From assembly GCF_004342115.1 (NCBI RefSeq), contig NZ_SMAC01000005.1, forward strand, positions 1 through 64,000: a stretch of 64,000 nucleotides of DNA, written 5' to 3'. The stretch is from Mannheimia haemolytica. GTDB lineage: Bacteria > Pseudomonadota > Gammaproteobacteria > Enterobacterales > Pasteurellaceae. Below, piece by piece: positions 45,528 to 54,519 of this stretch. Within the stretch, counting starts at the first letter, position 1. Each line of letters opens with the position of its first letter. A program made the position numbers and the translations under genes. The notes beneath the pieces were generated by a model. That model saw nothing but the letters and a program-made list of their open reading frames with translations, did no database searches and was not told the DNA's origin.

Positions 45528-48188
45528 GTGATTGAACAACTTAAACCACACCTAAAAGGCAAAGAGAACTTGATCAAACTTATGCTTTTGTTGACCGGCT
45601 TTTTGGGCGTTTATTTGCTAATTGCTTGGGCAAGTTATAGTCCATTAGATAATGCTTGGTCTGTTGCAAGCAGCATTACACAAACAACCTTGAATAAAAC
45701 AGGTCACTTTGGTGCTTGGAGTATTGATATGCTCTATGCAATGTTTGGTAAGGTTGCAGTTTTAGTACCTATTGCATTAATTATTTTCTCAATTTATAGC
45801 TTGGGAATGGGTTTAAGTGTCGATATGAAATGGAAAACTGTCTTCATTCGCCTAGCCAGTTTCTTATTATTGATGGTCGGTCTTGCCGGGTTATTTAGCG
45901 TGCTTTTTTCAAACTCAGCTTATTATCTGTCGGGTGGCTTTGTCGGTGGAGTTTGGGAGACAATATTATCTGATACTATCGGACAATTTGGTGCCTTATT
46001 GATTGCAATGCTTTTTACTATAGCTGGCTTATATTTTTGCTCTGTTCAATCATTATTGCCAATATTAACGCAATTTTATGAGTGGATAATGGCAAAATCA
46101 GAAGAGAGCAAAACAGCTGAATCTCTTCAGCATTTGCAAAATACTGAGCAAAAACAACCGCTTGTAACTGAAAATGAAGCGGTGGAAGTTGTAGATGACC
46201 ATAAACCGCAATTTACCGATATCTCCGCCTTTAAACGCCCAAACATTGGTGGTTTAAGACACTCGGAAAATGTAGAGATAGATAACCGAGAAATGTATGA
46301 AATTGAAAGAGATCTTGAGCTACCGACTATTAATATTTTAATACAGCCTGATATGGTTAACCAAGTTGCGGAACAAGCTACATCGGGCTATGAGTTACCA
46401 AACGAAGAATCCAATGTATTGCAAATGCCGACCATTCGCTTAAATACCGCTATCGAAAACGAGGTGGATACAATCGAAAACAGTTCATCATTGGAAGACC
46501 TGAAAATAGCAGAATCTATGTTACCTCAAACTCAGCTTGATAATGATATTGAAGATACTGAAGAAGCTATTGACGATGTGCGTGAAATTACACCGGAATT
46601 TATGGTAACGCCGCCCAAGGCGATGAAAGATGTGTCTGAGCAGCCAGCCTATCCAAAAGGCTATGGTGATACGTTAATTCACCCGTTGTTACAACGAAAA
46701 GTGATAACCGAAAAACCGACAACACCATTGCCAACGCTAGATTTGTTGGATAAAGCACCGATTCAAAGCCAGCAAATTACCGAACAGGAAATACGAGAAA
46801 CCTCTGTGCGGCTAGAAGCAGAATTAGCAAACTTTGGCGTAAAAGCTACCGTTGAAGATGTATTGGTCGGTCCGGTAGTGACCCGTTATGAAATCCAACC
46901 GGCTGCCGGGGTAAAAGCCTCCAAAATTACCAATTTAGCGAGCGATATAGCTCGTGGCTTAATGTTTAAAGCGATTAGGATTACTGAAGTTATCCCAAAC
47001 AAACCTTATATGGGTATTGAAACTCCGAATAAACACCGTGAAACAGTGTGGTTGCGTGATGTGCTAGACAGCGATGAATTCCGCAATACCACTGCAACAT
47101 TGCCAATGGCACTAGGTAAAGACATCAGTGGTGAGCCTGTGGTGGTCGATATGGCGAAAATGCCACACTTACTGGTGGCAGGGCAGACCGGTGGGGGTAA
47201 ATCGGTTGGGGTGAATACGATGATTTTAAGTCTATTGTTCAAACTTACACCAGAACAAGTCCGCTTTATTATGATTGACCCTAAAGTGGTGGAGCTTTCC
47301 ATTTATAACGATATTCCTCACTTATTAACGCCGGTAGTAACCGATATGAAAAAAGCTGCCAACGCACTACGCTGGGCGGTGGAGGAAATGGAACGCCGTT
47401 ATTTGCTGGTAAGCCATTTACAGGTGCGTAATATTGAAGGCTATAATGCGAAAATCGACCAAGCGGCAGCGATGAATTTGCCGATTCCAGATCCAACGTG
47501 GCGACCGGGCGATTCAATGGATAGCCTTCCGCCTCCGCTACAAAAATTAAGCTATATTGTGCTGATTGTCGATGAGTTTGCGGATTTAATGATGTCTGCC
47601 GGTAAAGAAGTGGAAGAGTACATTATGCGAATTGCTCAAAAAGCCCGAGCGGTGGGAATTCACTTAATTCTTGCTACCCAACGTCCGTCAACCGATGTGA
47701 TTACCGGCGTGATTAAAGCCAATATTCCAAGCCGGATTGCGTTTACAGTAGCGAGCCAAATTGACTCAAGAACTATTTTAGATTCAGGTGGAGCAGAGGC
47801 ATTATTAGGGCGAGGCGATATGCTCTATTCAGGAGCTGGCAGCCCGGATATTATTCGGATACACGGTGCGTTTATGAAAGACGAAGAAGTGCAACGCGTG
47901 GCGGATAATTGGCGGGCAAGAAGAAAACCAAACTACTTGGAAAGCATTGTGGAATCCCGCTCGGAAGAGGCTGATGGCAAAAACGATGGCGGAACGGGCG
48001 ATTTAGATCCGCTATTTGATGAGGTTGTTGAATATATCACGGAAACCGGTTCGGTCTCTATCAGTAATATTCAACGCCGCTTCTCGCTTGGTTTTAACCG
48101 TGCGGCTAGAATTGTGGATCAAATGGAAGCTCAAGGCATTGTTTCTGAGCCACTTAAAGGTGGCAAACGAGAAGTGCTGGCGAGGTAA
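45528..48188 (+). CDS. ftsK: DNA translocase FtsK
   Basis: FtsK anchors at the septum and pumps chromosomal DNA towards dif for XerCD resolution. The 886-residue protein has four N-terminal membrane helices (to about residue 190), an acidic linker (~190-420), the RecA-like motor with Walker A AGQTGGGKSVGVN and Walker B LIVDEFADLMM, and the C-terminal gamma winged helix (GSVSISNIQRRFSLGFNRAARIVDQ) that reads KOPS. The linker is much shorter than in E. coli (1329 aa), as usual in Pasteurellaceae. The start is GTG with AAGGAG 7 nt upstream. Confidence 0.96.
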   Translation: MIEQLKPHLKGKENLIKLMLLLTGFLGVYLLIAWASYSPLDNAWSVASSITQTTLNKTGHFGAWSIDMLYAMFGKVAVLVPIALIIFSIYSLGMGLSVDMKWKTVFIRLASFLLLMVGLAGLFSVLFSNSAYYLSGGFVGGVWETILSDTIGQFGALLIAMLFTIAGLYFCSVQSLLPILTQFYEWIMAKSEESKTAESLQHLQNTEQKQPLVTENEAVEVVDDHKPQFTDISAFKRPNIGGLRHSENVEIDNREMYEIERDLELPTINILIQPDMVNQVAEQATSGYELPNEESNVLQMPTIRLNTAIENEVDTIENSSSLEDLKIAESMLPQTQLDNDIEDTEEAIDDVREITPEFMVTPPKAMKDVSEQPAYPKGYGDTLIHPLLQRKVITEKPTTPLPTLDLLDKAPIQSQQITEQEIRETSVRLEAELANFGVKATVEDVLVGPVVTRYEIQPAAGVKASKITNLASDIARGLMFKAIRITEVIPNKPYMGIETPNKHRETVWLRDVLDSDEFRNTTATLPMALGKDISGEPVVVDMAKMPHLLVAGQTGGGKSVGVNTMILSLLFKLTPEQVRFIMIDPKVVELSIYNDIPHLLTPVVTDMKKAANALRWAVEEMERRYLLVSHLQVRNIEGYNAKIDQAAAMNLPIPDPTWRPGDSMDSLPPPLQKLSYIVLIVDEFADLMMSAGKEVEEYIMRIAQKARAVGIHLILATQRPSTDVITGVIKANIPSRIAFTVASQIDSRTILDSGGAEALLGRGDMLYSGAGSPDIIRIHGAFMKDEEVQRVADNWRARRKPNYLESIVESRSEEADGKNDGGTGDLDPLFDEVVEYITETGSVSISNIQRRFSLGFNRAARIVDQMEAQGIVSEPLKGGKREVLAR

Positions 48189-48193
48189 AACAC

Positions 48194-48255
48194 ATACAAG
48201 CGGTTAGATTTCTGTGAAATTTTGCAAATTTTGACAAAAATCTAACCGCTTGTAT
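48194..48255. repeat. Inverted uptake-sequence pair after ftsK
   Basis: ATACAAGCGGTTAGATTT (48194-48211) and AAATCTAACCGCTTGTAT (48238-48255) are perfect 18-bp arms around a 26-nt loop, starting six bases after the ftsK stop. It is the probable ftsK terminator. Confidence 0.85.
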
Positions 48256-48339
48256 TTATCTAATGCTAAATAAGCATAGTATAAGGCTAGTCTTTGGGCT
48301 AAAATTAACGCAATTTTTACATCTTTTAAGGTTGAATAT

Positions 48340-49179
48340 ATGCGATTAGATGATATTAAAGAAAGTAAAAATGTTGAAGACAGAAGATTCAACAATGTGG
48401 GTAGAACTAAGGTTGGTAGAGGGAAAGGTGGAATATTAACCTTTATTATCGTGCTTGTTGGAGCTTATTATGGTGTTGACTTAACAGGTTTAATGGGCGG
48501 TGGCGTAGAATATGAGGAGCAGACATCAGCATTAAATGAAAGTGAAGAAAAACAGCTAAGAACCTTATCCGCTAAAGTATTAACGACCACAGAAAATATT
48601 TGGACTTCCTACTTCCAGCAAAATGGTCTAACTTATAAAGAGCCGTCTTTGGTGCTTTACCGTGGGGCAATTCAAACTGCCTGTGGCACCGGTCAATCTG
48701 CAATGGGTCCTTTCTATTGCCCTGTCGATCAAAAGGTTTATTTAGATTTATCATTCTATGATGATATGCGTAAAAAATTAAGAGCATCGGGCGATTTTGC
48801 CTTCTCTTACGTGATTGCACACGAGGTTGGCCACCACGTCCAAAATTTATTGGGCATAACAAGCAAAACCCAACGGGCTCAAATGAAAGCCTCATCTAAA
48901 GCCGAAGCAAACCAAATTTCAGTCAATGTAGAATTGCAAGCTGACTGTTTTGCCGGCGTTTGGGGACACCAACTCGCAAAAGCCAACCGATTAGAGGAAG
49001 GCGATGTGGAAGAAGCCTTTAATGCTGCCCAAGCAGTTGGAGATGACCGATTACAGCAACAAAGTCGTGGCTATGTCGTGCCGGATAGCTTCACCCACGG
49101 CTCATCTGCACAGCGTTTGGCTTGGTTTAGAAAAGGTTTAACCACAGGAAATCCTGCAGTTTGTAATACATTTAATTAA
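48340..49179 (+). CDS. ypfJ: YpfJ-family neutral zinc metallopeptidase
   Basis: The 279-residue protein has a short cytoplasmic N-terminus with a basic stretch, one membrane helix (about 29-48) and an extracytoplasmic zinc-peptidase domain with HEVGHHVQ (HExxH) and a later ELQADCFAGVWG carrying the third ligand. An NVGR start and CGTGQSAMGPFYCPVDQKVYLD are family hallmarks. The substrate is unknown. Confidence 0.92.
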   Translation: MRLDDIKESKNVEDRRFNNVGRTKVGRGKGGILTFIIVLVGAYYGVDLTGLMGGGVEYEEQTSALNESEEKQLRTLSAKVLTTTENIWTSYFQQNGLTYKEPSLVLYRGAIQTACGTGQSAMGPFYCPVDQKVYLDLSFYDDMRKKLRASGDFAFSYVIAHEVGHHVQNLLGITSKTQRAQMKASSKAEANQISVNVELQADCFAGVWGHQLAKANRLEEGDVEEAFNAAQAVGDDRLQQQSRGYVVPDSFTHGSSAQRLAWFRKGLTTGNPAVCNTFN

Positions 49180-49213
49180 AAAATAATTAAATTATTTGAA
49201 ATCTTTTTATTAT

Positions 49214-49233
49214 CGTACTACTATGATAGTACG
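49214..49233. promoter_or_regulatory. TrpR operator upstream of aroG
   Basis: CGTACT-N8-AGTACG matches the TrpR half-sites and spacing. It overlaps the -10 region (TACTAT) of a promoter with -35 TTGAAA and a 17-bp spacer, the usual repressing position. Confidence 0.82.
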
Positions 49234-49267
49234 ATTTTATTTTCATTTTATTTAGAGAGTGAACACA

Positions 49268-50350
49268 ATGTCTTATATCAAAAATGACGATGTCAGAATT
49301 ACCAGTATTGAAGAATTACTACCACCTATTGCATTACTGGAAGCCTATCCGGCAAGTGATGTTGCAGCGGAAACCGTTGCTAAAACCCGTCAATCAATCC
49401 ACAAAATTTTACACGGTGCGGATGATCGCTTATTAGTGGTGATTGGACCTTGCTCCATTCACGACCCGAAAGCGGCATTAGAATATGCACAAAAAATTAA
49501 AGCAATGCGTGCTGATCCGAAAATTAACCAAAACTTAGAAGTGGTGATGCGTGTCTATTTTGAAAAACCCCGTACAACCGTTGGTTGGAAAGGCTTAATT
49601 AACGACCCTTATTTGAACGAAACCTTTGCCTTAAACGATGGTTTACGCATTGCCCGTAAAGTATTATCTGATATTAATGATTTAAGCGTGCCGACTGCCG
49701 GCGAGTTTTTGGATATGATTACACCACAATATGTGGCTGACTTTATGAGCTGGGGAGCAATTGGGGCGAGAACGACTGAATCTCAAGTCCACCGTGAATT
49801 AGCCTCTGGTTTATCCTGTGCGGTAGGTTTTAAAAACGGCACGAATGGTAGTGTGAAAATTGCATTAGATGCAATTTCTTCCGCAAAATCGCCACACCAT
49901 TTCTTATCGGTCACTAAATTCGGGCATTCTGCGATTGTTTCAACAGCAGGAAATCCTGACTGTCACATTATTTTGCGTGGTGGCGATAGCGCAACCAACT
50001 ACGATGCTGACTCCGTTGCAGCGGCTTGTGCTGCGATTGAGAAATCCGGCGGACGTCCACACGTGATGATCGATTTCAGCCACGCTAACAGCCAGAAGCA
50101 GTTCAAACGCCAAATGGACGTTTGTGCTGATGTGTGCAACCAAATTGCAGGTGGATCAGACTTTATTTCAGGTGTGATGATTGAAAGCCACTTGGTAGAA
50201 GGTCGCCAAGACTTAATTGAAGGCAAAGGTTTAGAGGCGTTAGTTTACGGACAAAGTATTACAGACGGTTGTATTGGTTGGGAAGATAGCGAAAAAGCGT
50301 TATTTGCACTGGCACAAGCGGTCGAAAAACGCCGACAATTTGCAAAATAA
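49268..50350 (+). CDS. aroG: 3-deoxy-7-phosphoheptulonate (DAHP) synthase, AroG type
   Basis: The enzyme condenses PEP and erythrose-4-phosphate, the first step of aromatic amino-acid synthesis. The 360-residue protein is close to E. coli AroG, with VVIGPCSIHDP, MRVYFEKPRTTVGWKGLINDP, IGARTTESQVHRELASGLSC and MIDFSHANSQKQ. The start at 49268 fits homologs; an in-frame GTG lies at 49259. The sequence looks like the Phe-inhibited isozyme, yet its promoter carries a TrpR operator, which in E. coli marks aroH. Confidence 0.94.
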   Translation: MSYIKNDDVRITSIEELLPPIALLEAYPASDVAAETVAKTRQSIHKILHGADDRLLVVIGPCSIHDPKAALEYAQKIKAMRADPKINQNLEVVMRVYFEKPRTTVGWKGLINDPYLNETFALNDGLRIARKVLSDINDLSVPTAGEFLDMITPQYVADFMSWGAIGARTTESQVHRELASGLSCAVGFKNGTNGSVKIALDAISSAKSPHHFLSVTKFGHSAIVSTAGNPDCHIILRGGDSATNYDADSVAAACAAIEKSGGRPHVMIDFSHANSQKQFKRQMDVCADVCNQIAGGSDFISGVMIESHLVEGRQDLIEGKGLEALVYGQSITDGCIGWEDSEKALFALAQAVEKRRQFAK

Positions 50351-50361
50351 TCTTTTCATTG

Positions 50362-50390
50362 AGGGCGAATACAATTCGCCCTTTCTTTGT
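50362..50390 (+). terminator. Intrinsic terminator after aroG
   Basis: AGGGCGAAT pairs with ATTCGCCCT around a 3-nt loop, followed by TTCTTTG. Confidence 0.82.
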
Positions 50391-50429
50391 TTAACCTTAA
50401 AGCAAATTCAATTTGTTCAAACTAAAAAT

Positions 50430-51125
50430 ATGATGAAATCTACTATTCTTGCTTTAGATACTGCCACAGAGGCTTGCTCTGTAGCGTTACAACATAACGG
50501 AAATATCACTTTCTTAGAAGAAATCAGCCCTCGTTCCCATACCCAGCGAATTTTGCCGATGGTCGATGAATTACTTCATCAAGCCAATATCGAACTCAAA
50601 GAAGTAAATTATTTAGTATTCGGACGTGGTCCGGGCAGTTTTACCGGCGTGAGAGTAGGTGTAAGTGTGGCTCAAGGGTTAGCGATGGGGGCGAATTTGT
50701 CGGTGGTCGCTGTTTCCAACTTAAAAGCAATGGCAGAAGAGGCATATCAAAAATTAGGGGCAACAAAGGTAATTGCCTTAATTGATGCCCGAATGAATGA
50801 AGTTTACTTTGCTCAATTTGAACGAAAGGGTGCAGAATGGAATGAAGTAGTGGCTGAACAAGTCTGTTCGCCCGAAGCTGCAATAGGCCAATTTCAAGTA
50901 AGTGAAGAGACTGTGGTGGTTGGCACAGGTTGGGCGGCATATTTGCAATTTTCTGAGCAAAATCTACCGCTTGTTATTAGCGATATCACTTTGCCTTCCA
51001 GTCGATATATGCTTTCGATTGCTGAAACTGAAATCCTAAAAGGGAATACTCTATCTGCCCTTGAAATAGAACCGGTGTATTTGCGTAATGAAGTCACTTG
51101 GGAAAAATTACCGCATAAGCAATAA
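50430..51125 (+). CDS. tsaB: tRNA threonylcarbamoyladenosine synthesis protein TsaB
   Basis: TsaB partners TsaD and TsaE in making t6A37 on ANN-decoding tRNAs. The 231-residue protein has the ASKHA fold without catalytic residues: TILALDTATEACSVAL, FGRGPGSFTGVRVGVSVAQGLA and IDARMNEVYFA. The frame is open back to 50274 but overlaps aroG. The tandem ATGs at 50430 and 50433 are the family start; there is no good ribosome-binding site. Confidence 0.93.
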   Translation: MMKSTILALDTATEACSVALQHNGNITFLEEISPRSHTQRILPMVDELLHQANIELKEVNYLVFGRGPGSFTGVRVGVSVAQGLAMGANLSVVAVSNLKAMAEEAYQKLGATKVIALIDARMNEVYFAQFERKGAEWNEVVAEQVCSPEAAIGQFQVSEETVVVGTGWAAYLQFSEQNLPLVISDITLPSSRYMLSIAETEILKGNTLSALEIEPVYLRNEVTWEKLPHKQ

Positions 51126-51139
51126 CACTACGCTTTTTG

Positions 51140-51937
51140 CTAAATAAAGAAGTATTGCAAGAACCCCGTATAACAAGCAATGCCAAATAAGATCATACCT
51201 AGTAGCTTCGTGGTTAATTCGGGGCTTAAAATATTGCGCAATTTCATTGAAAAATAGACCGTAAAAAGCGAACTCATTACCACAATGCCGACAATCGCAA
51301 AATTCACATAGCCGATTTGCCAAGTTGCTAAGGTTGAATTCAACACAAAAGGGCGGGATAAGTAGCCATATAAATTGCCGATTCCGCCAATCACCATCAT
51401 ATAGTTAGTATAAACTGCAACCTGTTTCGGTGAAACCGAGCGTATTTGCGTGACAATCGGAGCCATAATCGAACCGCCGCCAATGCCGGTAATACCTGCA
51501 ATTAAACCGCCTAAACTGCACATTGTGGCATTAGATACTGCTTCTTTTGGTTTAGGTTTAACTCTTGGTTTGTGAAATAGGGTTTTAAATGAAAGTGTCA
51601 GCAGGGTTAGAATAAAGATAGCGATAATGCTGTTATCAGAGAAAAGAAAACTGAGTTCAAACCCAATTTGTACGCCTAACATCATCGCAAGTGACCAAAT
51701 CAACACATTTTTTCGATTGATTTTTATCTGTTGATGGTGGAATAAGCATAAATTGATAGTGGCTGAACCAATCACAATGGTAAGAGAGCAGGCGGAAATC
51801 ACTTGGAGAGGCAGTTCAGGAAACAGTGAATGTAAAATCGGCATCATTAAAACACCGCCGCCAATCCCAAATAGTGCAGAAGTGATATTGACTACAACAC
51901 CACAAATGATCAAAATAATTATCACGGCCATTGTCAT
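51140..51937 (-). CDS. TauE/SafE-family sulfur-anion (sulfite/sulfoacetate) exporter
   Basis: The 265-residue protein has eight membrane helices in two repeats, each with the family's glycine motif (ALFGIGGGVLMMP and GITGIGGGSIMAP). TauE/SafE proteins export sulfite, sulfoacetate or other organosulfur products. The start at 51937 has AGGAG 7 nt upstream; the frame extends 38 codons further and would overlap the divergent regulator. It is the partner gene of the sulfatase module to the right, separated by the Crp/Fnr-type regulator. Confidence 0.85.
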   Translation of the reverse strand: MTMAVIIILIICGVVVNITSALFGIGGGVLMMPILHSLFPELPLQVISACSLTIVIGSATINLCLFHHQQIKINRKNVLIWSLAMMLGVQIGFELSFLFSDNSIIAIFILTLLTLSFKTLFHKPRVKPKPKEAVSNATMCSLGGLIAGITGIGGGSIMAPIVTQIRSVSPKQVAVYTNYMMVIGGIGNLYGYLSRPFVLNSTLATWQIGYVNFAIVGIVVMSSLFTVYFSMKLRNILSPELTTKLLGMILFGIACYTGFLQYFFI

Positions 51938-52035
51938 AATCCATCTCCTAAAGTGCGATAAGTATGCAAAATTTTCTAAATAAAGGATTATGATCGCAAT
52001 CATATATGGCAAAAATAAAATAATAAGGATAATCA

Positions 52036-52587
52036 ATGAACAATATGCCAACCCCCGAACAATTGATGTCTTGCCAATTAAGTGTAATGTCTGATCTAGA
52101 AAAAGGAGTCGTCATTTATTCTCAGGGTTATCACGCCAGAGAATTTTATTTTTTAAAGAGTGGCTTGATAGGGCTGTATCATATGCTGGAAAATGGTAAA
52201 GAGAGCTTAGTAAGGGTTTATAAAGCCTGTGATTACTTTGGTTTTCGGACCTTTTTTGGTAACAGCACTTACCATTGTTCAGCCCGAGTTTTGCAGCCGG
52301 CAGAACTGATACGAATTACCCCATTAAATTTTATGGAGTTTTGGGCAAACAATTCTGACTTAATTATCTCCCTATTAAAACAGCTCTCTACAGAATTACA
52401 AGATGCAGAACATCGTTTATCGATGGTGTCCTATCAAAAAACGCAAGAGCGGGTAATAAGCAGCATCCACTATTTACATCAACGTTACCCCAATTATCAC
52501 TGGACTAACCGTGAAATCGCTGAATTTGCAGGTTGTGAAACCGAAACAGCAATTCGGTTACGGCGGGAATTAAAGAAAATCAGTTAA
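52036..52587 (+). CDS. Crp/Fnr-family transcriptional regulator
   Basis: The 183-residue protein has a shortened cyclic-nucleotide-binding-like beta-roll (KGVVIYSQGYHAREFYFLKSGLIGLYHML, GKESLVRVYKACDYFG) and a C-terminal helix-turn-helix (WTNREIAEFAGCETETAIRLRRELKK). The Fnr cysteine cluster is absent, and the cAMP pocket residues are not well conserved, so the effector may differ. It is divergent from the TauE-like gene and just upstream of the symporter/sulfatase genes, so it is the likely regulator of both. Confidence 0.85.
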   Translation: MNNMPTPEQLMSCQLSVMSDLEKGVVIYSQGYHAREFYFLKSGLIGLYHMLENGKESLVRVYKACDYFGFRTFFGNSTYHCSARVLQPAELIRITPLNFMEFWANNSDLIISLLKQLSTELQDAEHRLSMVSYQKTQERVISSIHYLHQRYPNYHWTNREIAEFAGCETETAIRLRRELKKIS

Positions 52588-52588
52588 A

Positions 52589-52640
52589 TTGTCATAAATT
52601 ATTCATAGTTGTGATCACCATCACATATCTATTATGACAA
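52589..52640. promoter_or_regulatory. Symmetrical regulatory region: TTGTCATAA arms around a CRP core
   Basis: TTGTCATAA (52589-52597) and its complement TTATGACAA (52632-52640) flank a perfect CRP core TGTGA-TCACCA-TCACA (52610-52625). Further GTCAT half-sites lie at about 52698 and 52711. The region lies between the regulator stop and the symporter start and probably binds CRP plus the local Crp/Fnr-type regulator. The motifs are seen; the binding partners are inference. Confidence 0.65.
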
Positions 52641-52730
52641 ACATCATATTCTATCGTTAAAAATAAGATTTATGCTATTGCCGTCTCTAATGGGATATGT
52701 CATTTATATAGTCATATTGAGGTGAAGAAT

Positions 52731-54428
52731 ATGTTATTAACAATAATTACTTTTCTGGTTGTGACTGGACTAGTCGGGTATATATCCTGGCAAAAAACCA
52801 GAAATGACGATCTTTCAACATCTAAAGGTTATTTCTTGGCAGGGCGTGGCTTGAGTGCTACGATTATCGGCTGTTCAATGGTCTTAACTTCCCTTTCTAC
52901 CGAGCAACTTATCGGCGTGAATGCCAACTCTTATGCCGGTAATTTCTCGATTATTGCGTGGACTGTGCCGGCGGTCATTCCGCTTTGCTTCTTGGCACTT
53001 TATCTGTTGCCGAAATATATCCGCAACGGTTACACCACCATTCCGGAGTTCTTTGAAAACCGTTTCGACCGCCAAACCCGTTTGATTATGTCGGGCTTGT
53101 TTTTGGTGTTCTATCTTTTCATCGTCATTCCGACCGCACTTTACACCGGTGCGATTGCCTTCAATAAAATCTTCAACCTTGAAACCGCTTTCGGCTTAAG
53201 CTACGGGGCGGCGATTACCTACACGGTGATTGCGATTGGTATTGTTGGGGCGATTTATGCGATCTTCGGTGGCTTAAAAGCGGTGGCGGTGTCAGACACT
53301 TGGAATGCGGTCTTGTTAGTCATTGGGGCATTATTAGTGCCGGTGTTTGCACTTATCTATTTAGGTAATGGCAGTATGGCAGAAGGGGTGAAAATCATCA
53401 CCACTACTCACGTTGAAAAATGGAATGCGGTGGGTAGTGCCACCGATGCAGTGCCGTGGCCGACCATTTTCACCGGTATTATGGTGGTGCATTTCTTCTA
53501 CTGGACGACCAACCAAGCCATTGTGCAACGTGCCTTGGGGGCGAGAGACTTAAAAGCCGGTCAAAAAGGGATCTTAATTGCGGCACTGTTCTTATTATTG
53601 CTACCGCTTATCTTAAACTTACCGGGCTTACTCAGCTTCCATATTTTAGGTGAGGGCTTGAAACCGATTGATGTGTCTTACCCTGAATTGGTGAATAAAA
53701 CTTTCCCAACCGTGCTACAAGGCTTCTTTATTGCCGCACTGTTCGGGGCGATTTTGAGTACCTTCAACTCGTTCTTAAACTCAGCGGCAACCATTTACTG
53801 TAAAGACTTGCTACCGTCTATCAGCAAAAAACAGTTCACAGATGCGGAACTTATCCGCTATGCGAAAAAAGTCTCTGCGGTAATGGCGGTGATTACGATG
53901 ATCTTCGGACCGTTACTGATGTTCGGTTCAGACGGTATTTTCTTGCTGACCAAACGCTTCGCCGGTTTTGTGAACATTCCGATTGTGGCACTTTTCGCTG
54001 TGGGGTTATTCAACAAAACCGTCTCAGGAAAAGCCGCACGCATTGCCTTGCTCGCACACGTTATTCTCTACTTCTGCATCGTTTGGGTGTTTGATGTAAA
54101 AATCAACTTCGTGTATGTGCAAGCCGGTTTGTTCGTGTTCGATGTGGCGTTAATGCTGATTTTAGGCACTTTCTTAAAACGTGCGACCCCATACGAAGAC
54201 AACAAAATCAACCACGCTAATGTGGACTTAACCGGTTGGGAATACGCCCCACTGGCAGTGGCTTCTATCGTATTGGGCTTATTCACGCTATACGCTTTCC
54301 TTTCTCCGCTCGGTTTAGCCTCGCCAGACGGCAACCCAGCGATGGTGCTGGCGGTGTATGCGGTGCTACAAGCGGTGGTTTGTGTTGTGTTTTTTGCAAA
54401 ATGTAAAGGTAAAAAGGTTGTGAATTAA
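52731..54428 (+). CDS. Sodium:solute symporter (SSS family)
   Basis: The 565-residue protein has 14 predicted membrane helices of the SSS/SglT type: [28 protein letters not shown] (helix 1, Na+ region), [45 protein letters not shown] and the [21 protein letters not shown] segment. The family carries sugars, amino acids or vitamins with Na+. Its neighbours suggest a sulfated sugar or related ester. The ATG at 52731 has GAGG 8 nt upstream; an in-frame GTG lies at 52722. From about codon 75 the codon use turns GC-rich, unlike the surrounding genes. Confidence 0.88.
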   Translation: MLLTIITFLVVTGLVGYISWQKTRNDDLSTSKGYFLAGRGLSATIIGCSMVLTSLSTEQLIGVNANSYAGNFSIIAWTVPAVIPLCFLALYLLPKYIRNGYTTIPEFFENRFDRQTRLIMSGLFLVFYLFIVIPTALYTGAIAFNKIFNLETAFGLSYGAAITYTVIAIGIVGAIYAIFGGLKAVAVSDTWNAVLLVIGALLVPVFALIYLGNGSMAEGVKIITTTHVEKWNAVGSATDAVPWPTIFTGIMVVHFFYWTTNQAIVQRALGARDLKAGQKGILIAALFLLLLPLILNLPGLLSFHILGEGLKPIDVSYPELVNKTFPTVLQGFFIAALFGAILSTFNSFLNSAATIYCKDLLPSISKKQFTDAELIRYAKKVSAVMAVITMIFGPLLMFGSDGIFLLTKRFAGFVNIPIVALFAVGLFNKTVSGKAARIALLAHVILYFCIVWVFDVKINFVYVQAGLFVFDVALMLILGTFLKRATPYEDNKINHANVDLTGWEYAPLAVASIVLGLFTLYAFLSPLGLASPDGNPAMVLAVYAVLQAVVCVVFFAKCKGKKVVN

Positions 54429-54475
54429 CCAAATATACACTCCCCTCTTTTCTAAAGAGGGGAGTGTATATTTGG
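54429..54475. repeat. 22-bp perfect hairpin immediately after the symporter stop codon
   Basis: CCAAATATACACTCCCCTCT continuing TT (54429-54450) is exactly complementary to 54454-54475 around TCT. It begins at the base after the stop and ends 44 bp before the sulfatase ATG. There is no T-run beyond it, so it is more likely an mRNA-stability or processing element, or a partial terminator that tunes sulfatase levels. Confidence 0.88.
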
Positions 54476-54519
54476 AAGACTATTTCATCAGGGCTCTTGC
54501 CCTAACAAAGAGGTCATTT

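Noticed and set aside
50274-50429. N-terminal extension of tsaB into aroG
   Set aside because: The extension overlaps aroG in another frame and has no homology-like features; TsaB begins at the ATG near 50430.
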